Below, in pieces: positions 44,701 to 52,774 of a DNA stretch of 64,000 nucleotides (its first letter is position 1; each line of letters opens with the position of its first letter). The translations under genes were made by a program, and so were the position numbers. The notes under the pieces are model-generated. The model was not told the DNA's origin and searched no databases. It saw nothing but the letters and a program-made list of their open reading frames with translations. This stretch comes from Pseudomonas sp. ANT_J12. GTDB lineage: Bacteria > Pseudomonadota > Gammaproteobacteria > Pseudomonadales > Pseudomonadaceae. The stretch lies in NCBI RefSeq assembly GCF_008370045.1, contig NZ_VOBN01000026.1:1-64000 (forward strand). Reading direction: 5' to 3'.

Positions 44701-47700
44701 ACGCCTGATGCTGCGGCAGGCTGATAAACGGCAGCTCGGTGGCCGGGTAATTGGCCAGTTCGGCGGCATCGTCTTCCAGGCACCAGCGGGCCACGGTCGC
44801 CGGCAATTCACCGAGGGCGTTGAACATGGCGGTGTCGCTGAGCAGCAGACCAATGCCGCTGTCTTCGATTATGTAATGCAGGCGATCGAGCGGGTATTCC
44901 GGGTCCAGCGGCACGTAGGCGCCGCCGGCCTTGAGAATCGCCAGCAGGCCGACGACCATTTCCAGCGAGCGCTCCAGCGCCAGGCCCACCCGAACCTGCG
45001 GGCCGACACCCCGCTCACGCAGCACCCAGGCCAGGCGATTGGCGCGGCTGTCGAGTTCGGCGTAGCTCAGGGTTTGCCCGGCGAAGGTCAGGGCCGGCGC
45101 ATCTTTACGCACCAGGGTTTGTTCGCTGAACAGGTGATGGATGCATTGGTCAAGGCGATGTTCGCCCGGTTCGATGCCGAGGCTGTCGAGCAGGTTTTGC
45201 TGTTCGGTGGTTTCGAGCAACGGCAGTTCGCTGAGGCGCTGATGCGGATCGGCGAGCAGCGCTTCCAGCAGATTGCGCCAGTGCCCGGCCATCCGTGCGA
45301 TACGCGGTTCGTCGAACAGGTCGGTGCTGTACGTCAGGCAGCAACCCAGGCGATGGTCGAGGTCGGTGACTTCCAGGTTGAGGTCGAACTTGGTGGCGCG
45401 GGCATCGTTGGCCAGGTATTCGACGGTCATGCCGGCCAGGGTGCGGCTCTGCTGGAATTCCCAGCGCTGCACGTTGCACATCACCTGGAATAACGGGTTG
45501 TACGCGGCGCTACGCGGTGGTTGCAGGGCTTCCACCAGATGATCGAACGGCAGGTCCTGATGGGACTGGCCTTCAATCACGGTGTGACGAACCTGCTCGA
45601 ACAACTCGCCAACGGACATCTGCCCGTCGAGTTGGCAACGCAGCACTTGGGTGTTGAGAAATGCGCCGATCAGCCCTTCGCTTTCCGGGCGAATACGGTT
45701 GGCCACCGGTGCGCCGATGCGCAAATCGGTCTGGCCGCTGTAGCGGTAAAGCAGCACGGCCAGGGCGGCGGTCATGGTCATGAACAGGGTCAGGCCGTTT
45801 TGCGCGTTGAAGGCACGAACCCGGGCGGCGAGTTCGTCGCTGAGGTCGAAACGGAACAGTTCGCCCTGATGGCTTTGTACCGGTGGACGCGGACGGTCGG
45901 CGGGCAATTCCAGCAGCGGATGTTCGCGGCCCAGTTGCGCGGTCCAGTAGTCGAGCTGGCGTTGACGCTCACCGGATTCCAGCCACTGGCGCTGCCAGAC
46001 GCTGTAATCCAGGTACTGCACCGGCAGCGGTTGCAGCGGCGATTCGCGGTCATCGACGAAGGCCTCATAAAGTGCACTGAGTTCCCGGGCGAAGATGTCC
46101 ATCGCCCAGCCTTCGGTGACGATGTGGTGCAGGGTCAGCACCAGGTAGTGTTCCTGCTCGGCGGTCTTGACCAGGCAGGCGCGCAGCAGCGGACCGGTTT
46201 CCAGATCGAACGGTTTGTGCGCTTCGTCATCGGCCAGGGTCTGGACCCGTTGCTCGCGCAGGTCGGCGTCCTGGGCCGAGAAATCCTTCCAGTCCATGCG
46301 CAGGCCGGTGTCAGCATGCACCTGTTGCCGGGCCACGCCATCGACGCTCGGGAACGTGGTGCGCAGGGTTTCGTGGCGCATGATCAGCGCTTGCAGCGCC
46401 GCTTCGAACCGCCCGACATCCAGCACCCCGCGCAGCCGCGCCATGCCACCGACGTTGTAGGCCGGGCTGTCCGGCTCCATTTGCCAGAGGAACCACATCC
46501 GTTGTTGCGAATAAGACAGCGGCACCGCTTGGCTGCGGTCGACTTTCTCGATCGGCGGCTGCTGGTTGGTTTTGCCGCTGGCCTGGACCAATTGGACCTG
46601 CTCGGCGAAGGCGCCCAGCTCACTGTTTTCGAACAGCGCGCGCAGCGGCAATTCGACGTCGCAGGCCTGGCGGGTACGGGAGATGATTTGTGTCGCCAGC
46701 AGCGAATGACCGCCGAGGGCGAAGAAGTCATCGCGCAGACCGATTTGCTTCTGGCCCAGCACTTCGCGCCAGATGCCGGCGATTTGTTGCTCCAGCGCGG
46801 TCACGGGTTCGACGTGTTCGCGCACTTGCCATTGCGGTTCCGGCAAGGCGCGGCGGTCGAGTTTGCCGCTCGGGCTCAAGGGCATTGCATCCAGGCGCAT
46901 CAACTGCGCCGGGACCATGTAGTCCGGCAGCTCGGCGGCCAGCGCGGTTTTCAGGCGTTGGGTTTGATCATCAATGTCTTCGGCGGAATCGGTTGAGGTG
47001 TAGTAGCCGATCAACTGCCCACCCGCTGATGTTTCGCGCACCAGCACCACGGCTTGGGCAACGCCGTCCTGGGCCAGCAGGCGCGCTTCGATTTCTTCCG
47101 GCTCCACCCGGAAGCCGCGCAGTTTGACCTGCTGATCGAGACGGCCGAGGTATTCGATCACGCCATCAGCGGTCCAGCGCGCACGGTCGCCGGTGCGGTA
47201 CAGCCGCGCACCGTTCTCGCCCAATGGATCGACGACAAACCGTTCGGCAGTCAGGGACGGACGACCGAGGTAGCCACGGGCCAGGCCGATACCGCTGATG
47301 CACAGTTCACCCGGCACACCGGCCGGCACGGGGTTGAGGTCGCTGTCGAGCACGCGGCAAATCACGTTGCCCAACGGCCGGCCAATCGGCGAACGCTCGC
47401 CATCGGCCGTGGTGCAATGCCAATGGGTGACGTTGATCGCGGTTTCGGTCGGGCCGTAGCGGTTGTGCAGTTGCACCGCCGGCAGTTGCTCCAGCACGCG
47501 GTTACGCAGTTCGGCGGGCAAGGCTTCGCCGCCGGAGAACACCCGACGCAGGCGGGTGCATTCGGCGGTCAACGGTTCTTCGATGAACAGTGCCAACAGC
47601 GGTGGCACGAAGTGCAGCGTGGTCACGCCGTACTGCTGGACAAGCTGCGCAATGCGATGGGGATCGCGGTGCTCGCCGGGGCCGGCAATCAGCAAACGCG

Positions 47701-50700
47701 CACCGGTGATCAGCGGCCAGAAGCATTCCCACACCGACACGTCGAAACTGATCGGCGCTTTTTGCATCAGCACGTCGGTTGCGTCGAGGCGATAAGTGTT
47801 CTGCATCCATTGCAAACGTTCAGCGAGGGCGGCGTGGGTGTTGCCGACGCCTTTTGGCTGACCGGTGGAGCCCGAGGTGTAAATCACGTAGGCCAGGTTG
47901 TCGCCGTGCAGGTGCAGGCCCGGTGCCTGGCTCGGCCAGTTTTCCAGGTGCAGTGCGTCCATGGCGATCACGCTGACGCCGTCGCTGGCCGGCAAGCGGT
48001 CGAGCAGTTCGGTCTGGGTCAGGAGCAATTCGACGCCACTGTCGCTGAGCATGTAGGCCAGGCGTTCGGCCGGGTAATCCGGGTCCAGCGGCACGTAGGC
48101 GCCGCCGGCCTTGATGATCGCCAGCAGGCCGATCAACAGTTGCGGCGAACGTTCGGCGGCGATGGCCACGCACACATCCGGGCCCACGCCTTTGTCGCGC
48201 AGGTAATGGGCGAGGCGGTTGGCCTGGGCGTGCAGTTCGGCGAAGTCCAGTTGGCCGCCGTCCCAGATCAGCGCGGTGCGTTCCGGGGTCAGGCGCAGTT
48301 GCTCGTTCAGCCGTTCGGGCAGCCATTGACTGGCCGGTGTGCAGGTCGCCGTGCCCCACGAGGCTTGCTGATCATGCTCGCTAGCGGTCAACAGATGCAG
48401 ATCGCCAATGACCTGCTGCGGACGCTCGCAGACGTCGCGCAACAGGTTGGTGAAGTGTTCGGCCAGGCGCTCGATCGTCGCTTTTTCAAACAACTCGTCG
48501 GCGTAGTCGAAGGACAGGCTCAGGCGACCATTTCGGTCTTCCTCACTGTGCAGTTGCAGGTCGAACTTGGCCTCGCGGCTGTGCCACGGCAGTTCTTCGG
48601 CCAGCAACCCCGGCAGGCGGCGCAGGGCGCTCAAGTCGCGCTGTTGGTGGTTGAACATGACCTGGAACAAACCGGACTCGCGAGCCTGGGGGAAGGCTTC
48701 CAGCAGTTGCTCGAACGGCAAATCCTGATGGGCTTGCGCACCCAACGCCGCTTGGCGGGTTTGTGCCAGCAGCTCAACGAACGACAGACGCGAATCGACA
48801 TCGGCGCGCAGCACTTGGGTGTTGATAAAGAAGCCGATCAGCCCCTGGGTTTCCAGGCGTGGACGGTTGGCGTTCGGCACGCCGATGCGGATATCGCGTT
48901 GGCCGCTGTAGCGGTGCAACAGGCTCTGGAATGCCGCGAGCAATAGCATGAACGAGGTGGATTCGTGGGCCTGGGCGGTCTGGCGAATGGCTTCGCTCAG
49001 GCTCACGCCCAACCGCACGGAGTGGCGGGCGGCACTGTGGACGTGATGCGCGGAACGCGGATGGTCGGTGGCCAGACTCAGCACCGGATGCTCATCGCCC
49101 AGCTGGTTTTTCCAGTAGGCCAGTTGCCGCTCGCCCTCGCCTTGGGCCAGCCATTGACGCTGCCAGCCGCCGTAATCGGCGTACTGGGTCGGCAATGCCG
49201 CGAGCGTGGCTTTCTGGCCTTGGGACGCCGCCGCATACAGCCGCGAGAACTCGTCGATCAGCACGTTCAGCGACCAGCCGTCGGCGATGATGTGGTGCAT
49301 CGTCACCAGCAGTTGATGGTCCTCGTCGGCAAGACGTACCAGGGTTACCCAGAGCAGCGGGCCCTTTTCCAGATCGAACTGGGTGCGGGCTTCGTCTTCA
49401 CGGATTTGTTGCGCGCGGACTTCACGCTTATCGACGGGTAAATCACTGATGTCGATCAGTTGCAGGTTGAATTCACCGGCCGCATCGACCTGTTGCAGGG
49501 CCACGCCGTCACGTTCGAAGAAGCGCGTGCGCAGGGATTCGTGGCGTTCGATCAACTGCTGGAAACTGGCGCGCAACGCGTCTTCGTCCAGCTCGCCACG
49601 CAGACGCAGGGCACCGGGAATGTTGTAGGCGCTGCTCTGGGGGTCGAGTTGCCAAGTGATCCACAGACGGTTTTGTGCCAGGGATTGCGGCATCGCTTCA
49701 ATGCGCAACAGCGCGGTGATCGTGCCTTGGGCAAGACCGCCGTCGTGTTGCTGTTGCGCCACAGCGGCGGCAAATGCGCCCAGCGTCGGCGCTTCGAACA
49801 GCAGGCGCAGGTTCAGCTCCAGACCGAGTTCTTCACGCAACCGCGCGACCACTTGGGTGGCGGCGATGGAGTTGCCGCCGAGCAGGAAGAAGTGATCGTC
49901 GGCGTTGACCTGTTTGACGCTGAGTTGCTCGCGCCAGATGTTGGCGATCAGGGTTTGCAGCTCGGAAGCGGATTGCTCAGCCAGGATGTTTTCGGCGTCT
50001 GCCGAGGGAAACAGCGCATAACTGTCGAGGCTGCCATCCGCCAGGCGATTGCGGCACGCCGAGCGCTGCAGTTTGCCGCTGGAGGTCTTGGGCAATGCGC
50101 CGGGGTTGAGCAATACGACAACGCTCGGCGCTTCCTGATACGCCTCGGCCACCGCTTGGCGGATGGCTTTGATCAGGGCGTCGGGCCGGAGGATTTTCTG
50201 CACGCTGCGGCTGATTTCCGCGGCGATGCCAATGCCTTCCTGGCCGTCGATAGTGACCGCGAACGCTGCGACGCGCCCCTTGCGCACCACTTCCACTTCA
50301 CGCTCGACGGTTTGCTCGATGTCCTGCGGATAGAGGTTGTGGCCGCGCACGATCAGCATGTCTTTCAGGCGCCCGGTGATGAAAAATTCACCGTCACGCT
50401 TGAAGCCCAGGTCACCGGTGCGCAGCCAGGTGCGGCCGTCGTGCTGGACGAAGGTCTTGGCGCTGGCCTCGGGGTTGCGCCAGTAGCCATGGGCGATGCT
50501 CGGCCCGCTGGCCCAGACTTCGCCGACGAGGTTGTCGGCCAGTTCGGTGAGTGCATTGGGCTCGACAATCAGCACCGCGTGATCCGGCTGGCTGATGCCG
50601 CAACTCATGATCGCCGCGCCCTCGCCCGCTTCGGCACGGTTTTGCGCCAAGGCCTGATCGTCGACCCGCAAGTTGCCAATCCCCTGGCCACGAGGGGTGC

Positions 50701-51700
50701 CGGCGACGAACAGCGTGGCTTCCGCCAGACCGTAAGACGCCATGAAACTGCCCGGGGTAAAACCGCACGGGGCGAACTTGTCGGCGAAGCGTTCCAGGGT
50801 GTCGAGGCGGATCGGCTCGGAGCCGGAATAGGCCACGCGCCAGCCGCTCAGGTCGAGGCGTTCCAGGGCCGATGCGCTGACCCGTTCGCTGCACAGGCGA
50901 TAGGCAAAATCCGGCCCACCGCTGATGGTGCCGCCGTATTCGCTGATCGCTTCGAGCCAGCGCAATGGTCGGCCGAGGAAGTAGGCCGGCGACATCAACA
51001 CGCACGGCACACCGCTGAAAATCGGCTGCAACAGGCCGCCGATCAAGCCCATGTCGTGGTACAGCGGCAGCCAGCTGACGATCACGTCGTCCGGGTTCAG
51101 GTCGATGCCGAAGCCGTGACGGATCAGCAGTTCATTGGCCACCAGGTTGCCGTGGCTGACTTGCACGCCTTTGGGCAATGCGGTGGAGCCGGAGGTGTAT
51201 TGCAGGAAGGCGATATGATCGTGCTCAAGGTTCGGCAACACCCAGCCTTCGGCCATCGATGGGTCGAGGGTATCGACACAGAGCAGCGGCGGCGCGCCTT
51301 CAATTTGCAGCAAGGCTTCTTGCAGGCCGGCGCTGGTCAGCAGCAGGCGCGGCTCGGCGTCGCTGATGATCGACAGCAATCGCTCCTGGTGATGACGCTT
51401 GGTCGATTCCGGCGGGTAAGCCGGCACGGCGATCACGCCCGCATACAGGCAACCAAAAAACGCCGCGACGTAGTCCGGGCCGCTGGGAAACAGCAGCACC
51501 GCGCGGTCGCCAAATTCAGCCTGGGCCTGCAACGCGCCGGCAATGGTCCGCGCGCGCTGATCCAGATCGCGATAACTGAGCACCACCGTTTGATCCGCGG
51601 TCTCGGCGAGAAAACGCAAAGCGACTCGGTCCGGCGTCAGGGCCGCGCGGCGCTGGAGGGCTTGGACCAGTGTGCTGGGGAGTTCGAACGCGTCGGTCAT
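38717..51700 (-). CDS. pvdL: Pyoverdine chromophore peptide synthetase PvdL
   Basis: A 4327-residue NRPS that starts pyoverdine assembly by loading a fatty acid, then L-Glu, D-Tyr and L-Dab. Domains by residue: acyl-AMP ligase 1-560 (YTSGSTALPKG at 168), carrier (S611), condensation (HHIIADGW at about 802), adenylation, carrier (about 1666), condensation (HHIVTEGW, about 1857), adenylation, carrier (about 2736), epimerisation (HHLVVDGVSW, about 2913), condensation (HHILIDAW, about 3384), adenylation and carrier (about 4264). There is no thioesterase, so the chain passes on to another synthetase. Specificity residues read by eye are DVWHFGRIN, DAEGIGAVM and DIWELTADD, the last typical of Dab. 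AGGAAACCTC precedes the ATG. Confidence 0.95.
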   Translation of the reverse strand: MTDAFELPSTLVQALQRRAALTPDRVALRFLAETADQTVVLSYRDLDQRARTIAGALQAQAEFGDRAVLLFPSGPDYVAAFFGCLYAGVIAVPAYPPESTKRHHQERLLSIISDAEPRLLLTSAGLQEALLQIEGAPPLLCVDTLDPSMAEGWVLPNLEHDHIAFLQYTSGSTALPKGVQVSHGNLVANELLIRHGFGIDLNPDDVIVSWLPLYHDMGLIGGLLQPIFSGVPCVLMSPAYFLGRPLRWLEAISEYGGTISGGPDFAYRLCSERVSASALERLDLSGWRVAYSGSEPIRLDTLERFADKFAPCGFTPGSFMASYGLAEATLFVAGTPRGQGIGNLRVDDQALAQNRAEAGEGAAIMSCGISQPDHAVLIVEPNALTELADNLVGEVWASGPSIAHGYWRNPEASAKTFVQHDGRTWLRTGDLGFKRDGEFFITGRLKDMLIVRGHNLYPQDIEQTVEREVEVVRKGRVAAFAVTIDGQEGIGIAAEISRSVQKILRPDALIKAIRQAVAEAYQEAPSVVVLLNPGALPKTSSGKLQRSACRNRLADGSLDSYALFPSADAENILAEQSASELQTLIANIWREQLSVKQVNADDHFFLLGGNSIAATQVVARLREELGLELNLRLLFEAPTLGAFAAAVAQQQHDGGLAQGTITALLRIEAMPQSLAQNRLWITWQLDPQSSAYNIPGALRLRGELDEDALRASFQQLIERHESLRTRFFERDGVALQQVDAAGEFNLQLIDISDLPVDKREVRAQQIREDEARTQFDLEKGPLLWVTLVRLADEDHQLLVTMHHIIADGWSLNVLIDEFSRLYAAASQGQKATLAALPTQYADYGGWQRQWLAQGEGERQLAYWKNQLGDEHPVLSLATDHPRSAHHVHSAARHSVRLGVSLSEAIRQTAQAHESTSFMLLLAAFQSLLHRYSGQRDIRIGVPNANRPRLETQGLIGFFINTQVLRADVDSRLSFVELLAQTRQAALGAQAHQDLPFEQLLEAFPQARESGLFQVMFNHQQRDLSALRRLPGLLAEELPWHSREAKFDLQLHSEEDRNGRLSLSFDYADELFEKATIERLAEHFTNLLRDVCERPQQVIGDLHLLTASEHDQQASWGTATCTPASQWLPERLNEQLRLTPERTALIWDGGQLDFAELHAQANRLAHYLRDKGVGPDVCVAIAAERSPQLLIGLLAIIKAGGAYVPLDPDYPAERLAYMLSDSGVELLLTQTELLDRLPASDGVSVIAMDALHLENWPSQAPGLHLHGDNLAYVIYTSGSTGQPKGVGNTHAALAERLQWMQNTYRLDATDVLMQKAPISFDVSVWECFWPLITGARLLIAGPGEHRDPHRIAQLVQQYGVTTLHFVPPLLALFIEEPLTAECTRLRRVFSGGEALPAELRNRVLEQLPAVQLHNRYGPTETAINVTHWHCTTADGERSPIGRPLGNVICRVLDSDLNPVPAGVPGELCISGIGLARGYLGRPSLTAERFVVDPLGENGARLYRTGDRARWTADGVIEYLGRLDQQVKLRGFRVEPEEIEARLLAQDGVAQAVVLVRETSAGGQLIGYYTSTDSAEDIDDQTQRLKTALAAELPDYMVPAQLMRLDAMPLSPSGKLDRRALPEPQWQVREHVEPVTALEQQIAGIWREVLGQKQIGLRDDFFALGGHSLLATQIISRTRQACDVELPLRALFENSELGAFAEQVQLVQASGKTNQQPPIEKVDRSQAVPLSYSQQRMWFLWQMEPDSPAYNVGGMARLRGVLDVGRFEAALQALIMRHETLRTTFPSVDGVARQQVHADTGLRMDWKDFSAQDADLREQRVQTLADDEAHKPFDLETGPLLRACLVKTAEQEHYLVLTLHHIVTEGWAMDIFARELSALYEAFVDDRESPLQPLPVQYLDYSVWQRQWLESGERQRQLDYWTAQLGREHPLLELPADRPRPPVQSHQGELFRFDLSDELAARVRAFNAQNGLTLFMTMTAALAVLLYRYSGQTDLRIGAPVANRIRPESEGLIGAFLNTQVLRCQLDGQMSVGELFEQVRHTVIEGQSHQDLPFDHLVEALQPPRSAAYNPLFQVMCNVQRWEFQQSRTLAGMTVEYLANDARATKFDLNLEVTDLDHRLGCCLTYSTDLFDEPRIARMAGHWRNLLEALLADPHQRLSELPLLETTEQQNLLDSLGIEPGEHRLDQCIHHLFSEQTLVRKDAPALTFAGQTLSYAELDSRANRLAWVLRERGVGPQVRVGLALERSLEMVVGLLAILKAGGAYVPLDPEYPLDRLHYIIEDSGIGLLLSDTAMFNALGELPATVARWCLEDDAAELANYPATELPFISLPQHQAYLIYTSGSTGKPKGVVVSHGEIAMHCQAVIERFGMRPDDCELHFYSINFDAATERLLVPLLSGAQVVLRAQGQWDAEEICGLIRQHQINILGFTPSYGSQLAQWLATQGETLPVRMIITGGEALTGEHLSRIRAAFKPGLFFNAYGPTETVVMPLASLAPQVLEEGLGSVPIGSVIGARVAYILDADLALVPQGATGELYVGGAGLAQGYHERAGMTAERFVADPFADHGGRIYRTGDLVRQRADGLVEYLGRIDHQVKIRGFRIELGEIETRLLEHESIREAVVLALDAPSGKQLVGYLVTEVAEQDEAQQAALREALKAHLKSQLPDYMVPTHLILLASMPLTANGKLDRRALPAPDPELNRQHYVAPSDELELTLAGIWCDVLNVAQVGLNDNFFELGGDSILSIQVVSRARQQGIHFSPRDLFQHQTVQTLAAVATRTEQVRAEQGLLVGESGLTPIQHWFFDTDIPERQHWNQALLLEPTLALEPHRLEQALLAVIEQHDALRLRFTEADGQWHAEHQAINDTPVLWQVRVTSMDKCPALFADAQRSLDLEQGPLVRALLVDGPEGRQRLFIAIHHLVVDGVSWRVLLDDLQTVYRQLDAEQSVKLPAKTSAFKDWAARLQAYAGSESLREELSWWQSQLAGPSADLPCDRPQGGQQNRHAQTVSVRLDAERTRQLLQQAPSAYRTQVNDLLLTALARVMCRWSGHASALIQLEGHGRETLFDEIDLTRTVGWFTSAYPLRLVPAAEQGASIKAIKEQLRAVPHKGLGYGVLRYLADDLCRQTMAALPAAPITFNYLGQFDQSFGADALFRPLDEPVGAAHDPHAPLPNELSVDSQVYGGELVLRWTFSAERHDLQTISDLADAYVGELQSLIEHCLLDEAGGLTPSDFPLARLTQPQLDALPIPAAVIEDVYPLTPMQEGMLLHTLLEPGTGLYYMQDRYRINSELDPERFAQAWQAVIARHEALRASFCWNVGEDMLQVIHKPGSTPIEYLDWTAIAETEQEPKLQTLLKTEREAGFDLLNQAPFHLRLIKVGAARYWFMMSNHHILIDAWCRSLLMNDFFEIYMALGEGRDAQLAVPPRYRDYIGWLQRQSLAEARQWWKTNLQGFERTTPIPSDRPFLREHAGDSGGMIVGDRYTRLDARDGAQLRELAQAHQLTINTFAQAAWALVLRRLSGDRDVLFGVTVAGRPVDMPQMQRTVGLFINSIALRVKMPEDDQRVSVRQWLSGLLDSNMQLREYEYLPLVTIQENSELPKGQPLFDSLFVFENAPVEVSVLDRAQNLNATSDSGRTHTNFPLTAVCYPGDDLGLHLSYDQRYFDETTVERMLGEFKRLLLALVQGFHGDMADLPLLGAEEQDFLVHGCNQSEHDYPLEKSYVELFEAQVAQHPQRIAASCLDRLHSYVELNQRSNRLGHALITAGVGLDQPVALLAERNLDLLGMIIGSFKAGAGYLPLDPGLPSQRLSRIIDLSRTPLLVCTQACREQAVALLEEFGCANRPKLLVWEEVQASDVSVQNPGIYSAPDNLAYVIYTSGSTGLPKGVMVEQRGMLNNQLSKVPYLNLSAADVIAQTASQSFDISVWQFLAAPLFGARVDIVPNTIAHDPQGLLAHVQSQGITVLESVPSLIQGMLAQERMSLDGLRWMLPTGEAMPPELAHQWLLRYPDIGLVNAYGPAECSDDVAFFRVDMASTRGSYLPIGTPTDNNRLYLLDGALELVPLGAVGELCVAGTGVGRGYVSDPLRTAQVFVPNPFGEPGDRLYRTGDLARRRSDGVLEYVGRIDHQVKIRGYRIELGEIEARLHEQPEVRDGAVGVQEGVNGKHLVGYLVAADSALNSSERLERIKQRLRAELPEYMVPLHWLWLDKLPLNANGKLDRKALPALEIGQLQSQDYLAPRNELEQTLADIWAEVLKVEQVGVRDNFFELGGHSLLATQIASRVQKALQRNVPLRAMFECSSVEELAEYIEGLAASDITEEKVDRLNDLMAELEGL

Positions 51701-51777
51701 GAGGTTTCCTGCCTGAATTCGGCTTACAAGTTGGAATCGGTTTTCCTACGTCACGCTCATAAAAAATGGCGTGCAGG

Positions 51778-51799
51778 GCGCGGTCTTCGCCGACCGCGC
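51778..51799. other. Hairpin in the pvdL leader
   Basis: GCGCGGTC-TTCGCC-GACCGCGC forms a perfect 8-bp stem about 80 bases before the pvdL start and downstream of its IS box, so it would be in the untranslated leader. It could be a structural or regulatory element. No known riboswitch is recognised. Confidence 0.45.
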
Positions 51800-51855
51800 A
51801 AGGCTTGGGAATGCGGTTATGGCCGGAGCGTGTCCGGAACCATTCACCAATGAGA

Positions 51856-51879
51856 ACGATTGATGTCTTGAAATAATTA
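51856..51879 (-). promoter_or_regulatory. Probable iron-starvation box of pvdL (one mismatch)
   Basis: On the minus strand CTAATT and CGT are separated so that the TAATT-N16-CGT layout matches the PvdS consensus TAAAT-N16-CGT with one changed base. It lies about 155 bases before the pvdL start. Position and spacing agree with the other three boxes. Confidence 0.65.
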
Positions 51880-51911
51880 GTCCGCAGACCTCAACCCCAA
51901 CAGGGACGGAC

Positions 51912-51926
51912 GCGACAGCGTGTCGC
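51912..51926. other. Short palindrome between the pvdL and pvdS promoters
   Basis: GCGACA-GCG-TGTCGC is a perfect 6-bp stem midway between the two divergent promoters. It could be a protein-binding dyad or part of a hairpin. No known regulator site is recognised. Confidence 0.4.
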
Positions 51927-51971
51927 AGTTCCCACTCTGCACTTTTGTGGCGCATTAATTCTCTTTCTCAA

Positions 51972-52000
51972 TTGACAATCATTATCATTCAACATAATTT
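51972..52000 (+). promoter_or_regulatory. pvdS promoter with an embedded Fur box
   Basis: TTGACA and TAATTT are separated by 17 bases, a good sigma-70 promoter, 72 bases before pvdS. The spacer and -35 region read GACAATCATTATCATTC, closely resembling the Fur consensus GATAATGATTATCATTATC. Iron-loaded Fur bound here would directly block RNA polymerase, as known for pvdS in P. aeruginosa. Confidence 0.85.
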
Positions 52001-52071
52001 GTCGCTCGATGTGTAGGACGGCTCCCCAACGCTTGTCGTCCCACAACCCTATTTGCAGCAAGGTGATTTCC

Positions 52072-52620
52072 ATGACGGAACAAGTATCCACAAGCAGGTG
52101 CGATTCACCGCTACTTCAGGCCTTTGTCGACAACCGACTGATTCTGGTCAAAATTGCCGCCCGCATTACCGGCTGCCGCTCGCGAGCTGAGGACGTGGTG
52201 CAAGATGCGTTTTTCCGGCTGCAATCGGCGCCGCAGATCACGTCTTCGATCAAGGCCCAGCTCAGCTACCTGTTCCAGATCGTGCGCAACCTGGCGATCG
52301 ACCACTACCGCAAACAGGCGCTGGAGCTGAAGTACTCCGGCCCTGAAGAAGAGGGTTTGAACGTGGTGATCCAGGGCGCTTCGCCGGAAACCTCGCACAT
52401 CAACTTCTCCACCCTGGAGCACATCGCCGACGCGCTGACCGAGCTGCCGAGCCGCACGCGCTACGCGTTCGAGATGTACCGCTTGCACGGCGTGCCGCAA
52501 AAGGACATCGCCAAGGAACTCGGCGTCTCGCCGACCCTGGTGAACTTCATGATTCGCGACGCGCTGGTGCATTGCCGCAAAGTGTCGGGCAGTCGTGCGG
52601 ATACGTTTGCCCGTCGTTGA
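52072..52620 (+). CDS. pvdS: ECF sigma factor PvdS, activator of pyoverdine genes
   Basis: A 182-residue iron-starvation sigma factor. Region 2 reads ITGCRSRAEDVVQDAFFRLQSAPQ and LSYLFQIVRNLAIDHYRKQ. Region 4 reads LPSRTRYAFEMYRLHGVPQKDIAKELGVSPTLVNFMIRDAL. PvdS directs RNA polymerase to IS boxes and is normally held by the FpvR antisigma factor, which is not in this window. The ATG at 52072 follows AAGGTGATTTCC; the upstream frame from 52009 covers the leader. It is divergent from pvdL. Confidence 0.95.
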   Translation: MTEQVSTSRCDSPLLQAFVDNRLILVKIAARITGCRSRAEDVVQDAFFRLQSAPQITSSIKAQLSYLFQIVRNLAIDHYRKQALELKYSGPEEEGLNVVIQGASPETSHINFSTLEHIADALTELPSRTRYAFEMYRLHGVPQKDIAKELGVSPTLVNFMIRDALVHCRKVSGSRADTFARR

Positions 52621-52643
52621 GATCCGAGATTTTCGTCGCCCCG

Positions 52644-52734
52644 TTCGCGGGCAAGCCTCGCTCCTACAGGTTTTGCGCCAACCCGCAATGGCACGGTTGG
52701 CGTTAAACCTGTAGGAGCGAGGCTTGCCCGCGAA
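52644..52734. repeat. REP inverted pair after pvdS
   Basis: Opposed copies of GTAGGAGCGAGGCTTGCCCGCGAA around a 45-bp spacer between the convergent pvdS and pvdY genes. The ACAGGTTTT/AAACCTGT flanks extend the stem, so it probably serves as a terminator for both. Confidence 0.88.
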
Positions 52735-52774
52735 GGCTGACTCAAGATCGATGCAAACCTTGAGTCATACCCCA

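Noticed and set aside
38861..45493. A 2210-codon open frame on the plus strand
   Set aside because: It is exactly antisense to PvdL. Its composition (rich in His, Gln, Arg, Val) is that of a GC-driven shadow frame, and it has no domain. The pvdL frame has full NRPS domains.
47054..51853. Further long plus-strand frames of 630 and 797 codons
   Set aside because: Antisense shadows of PvdL for the same reason.
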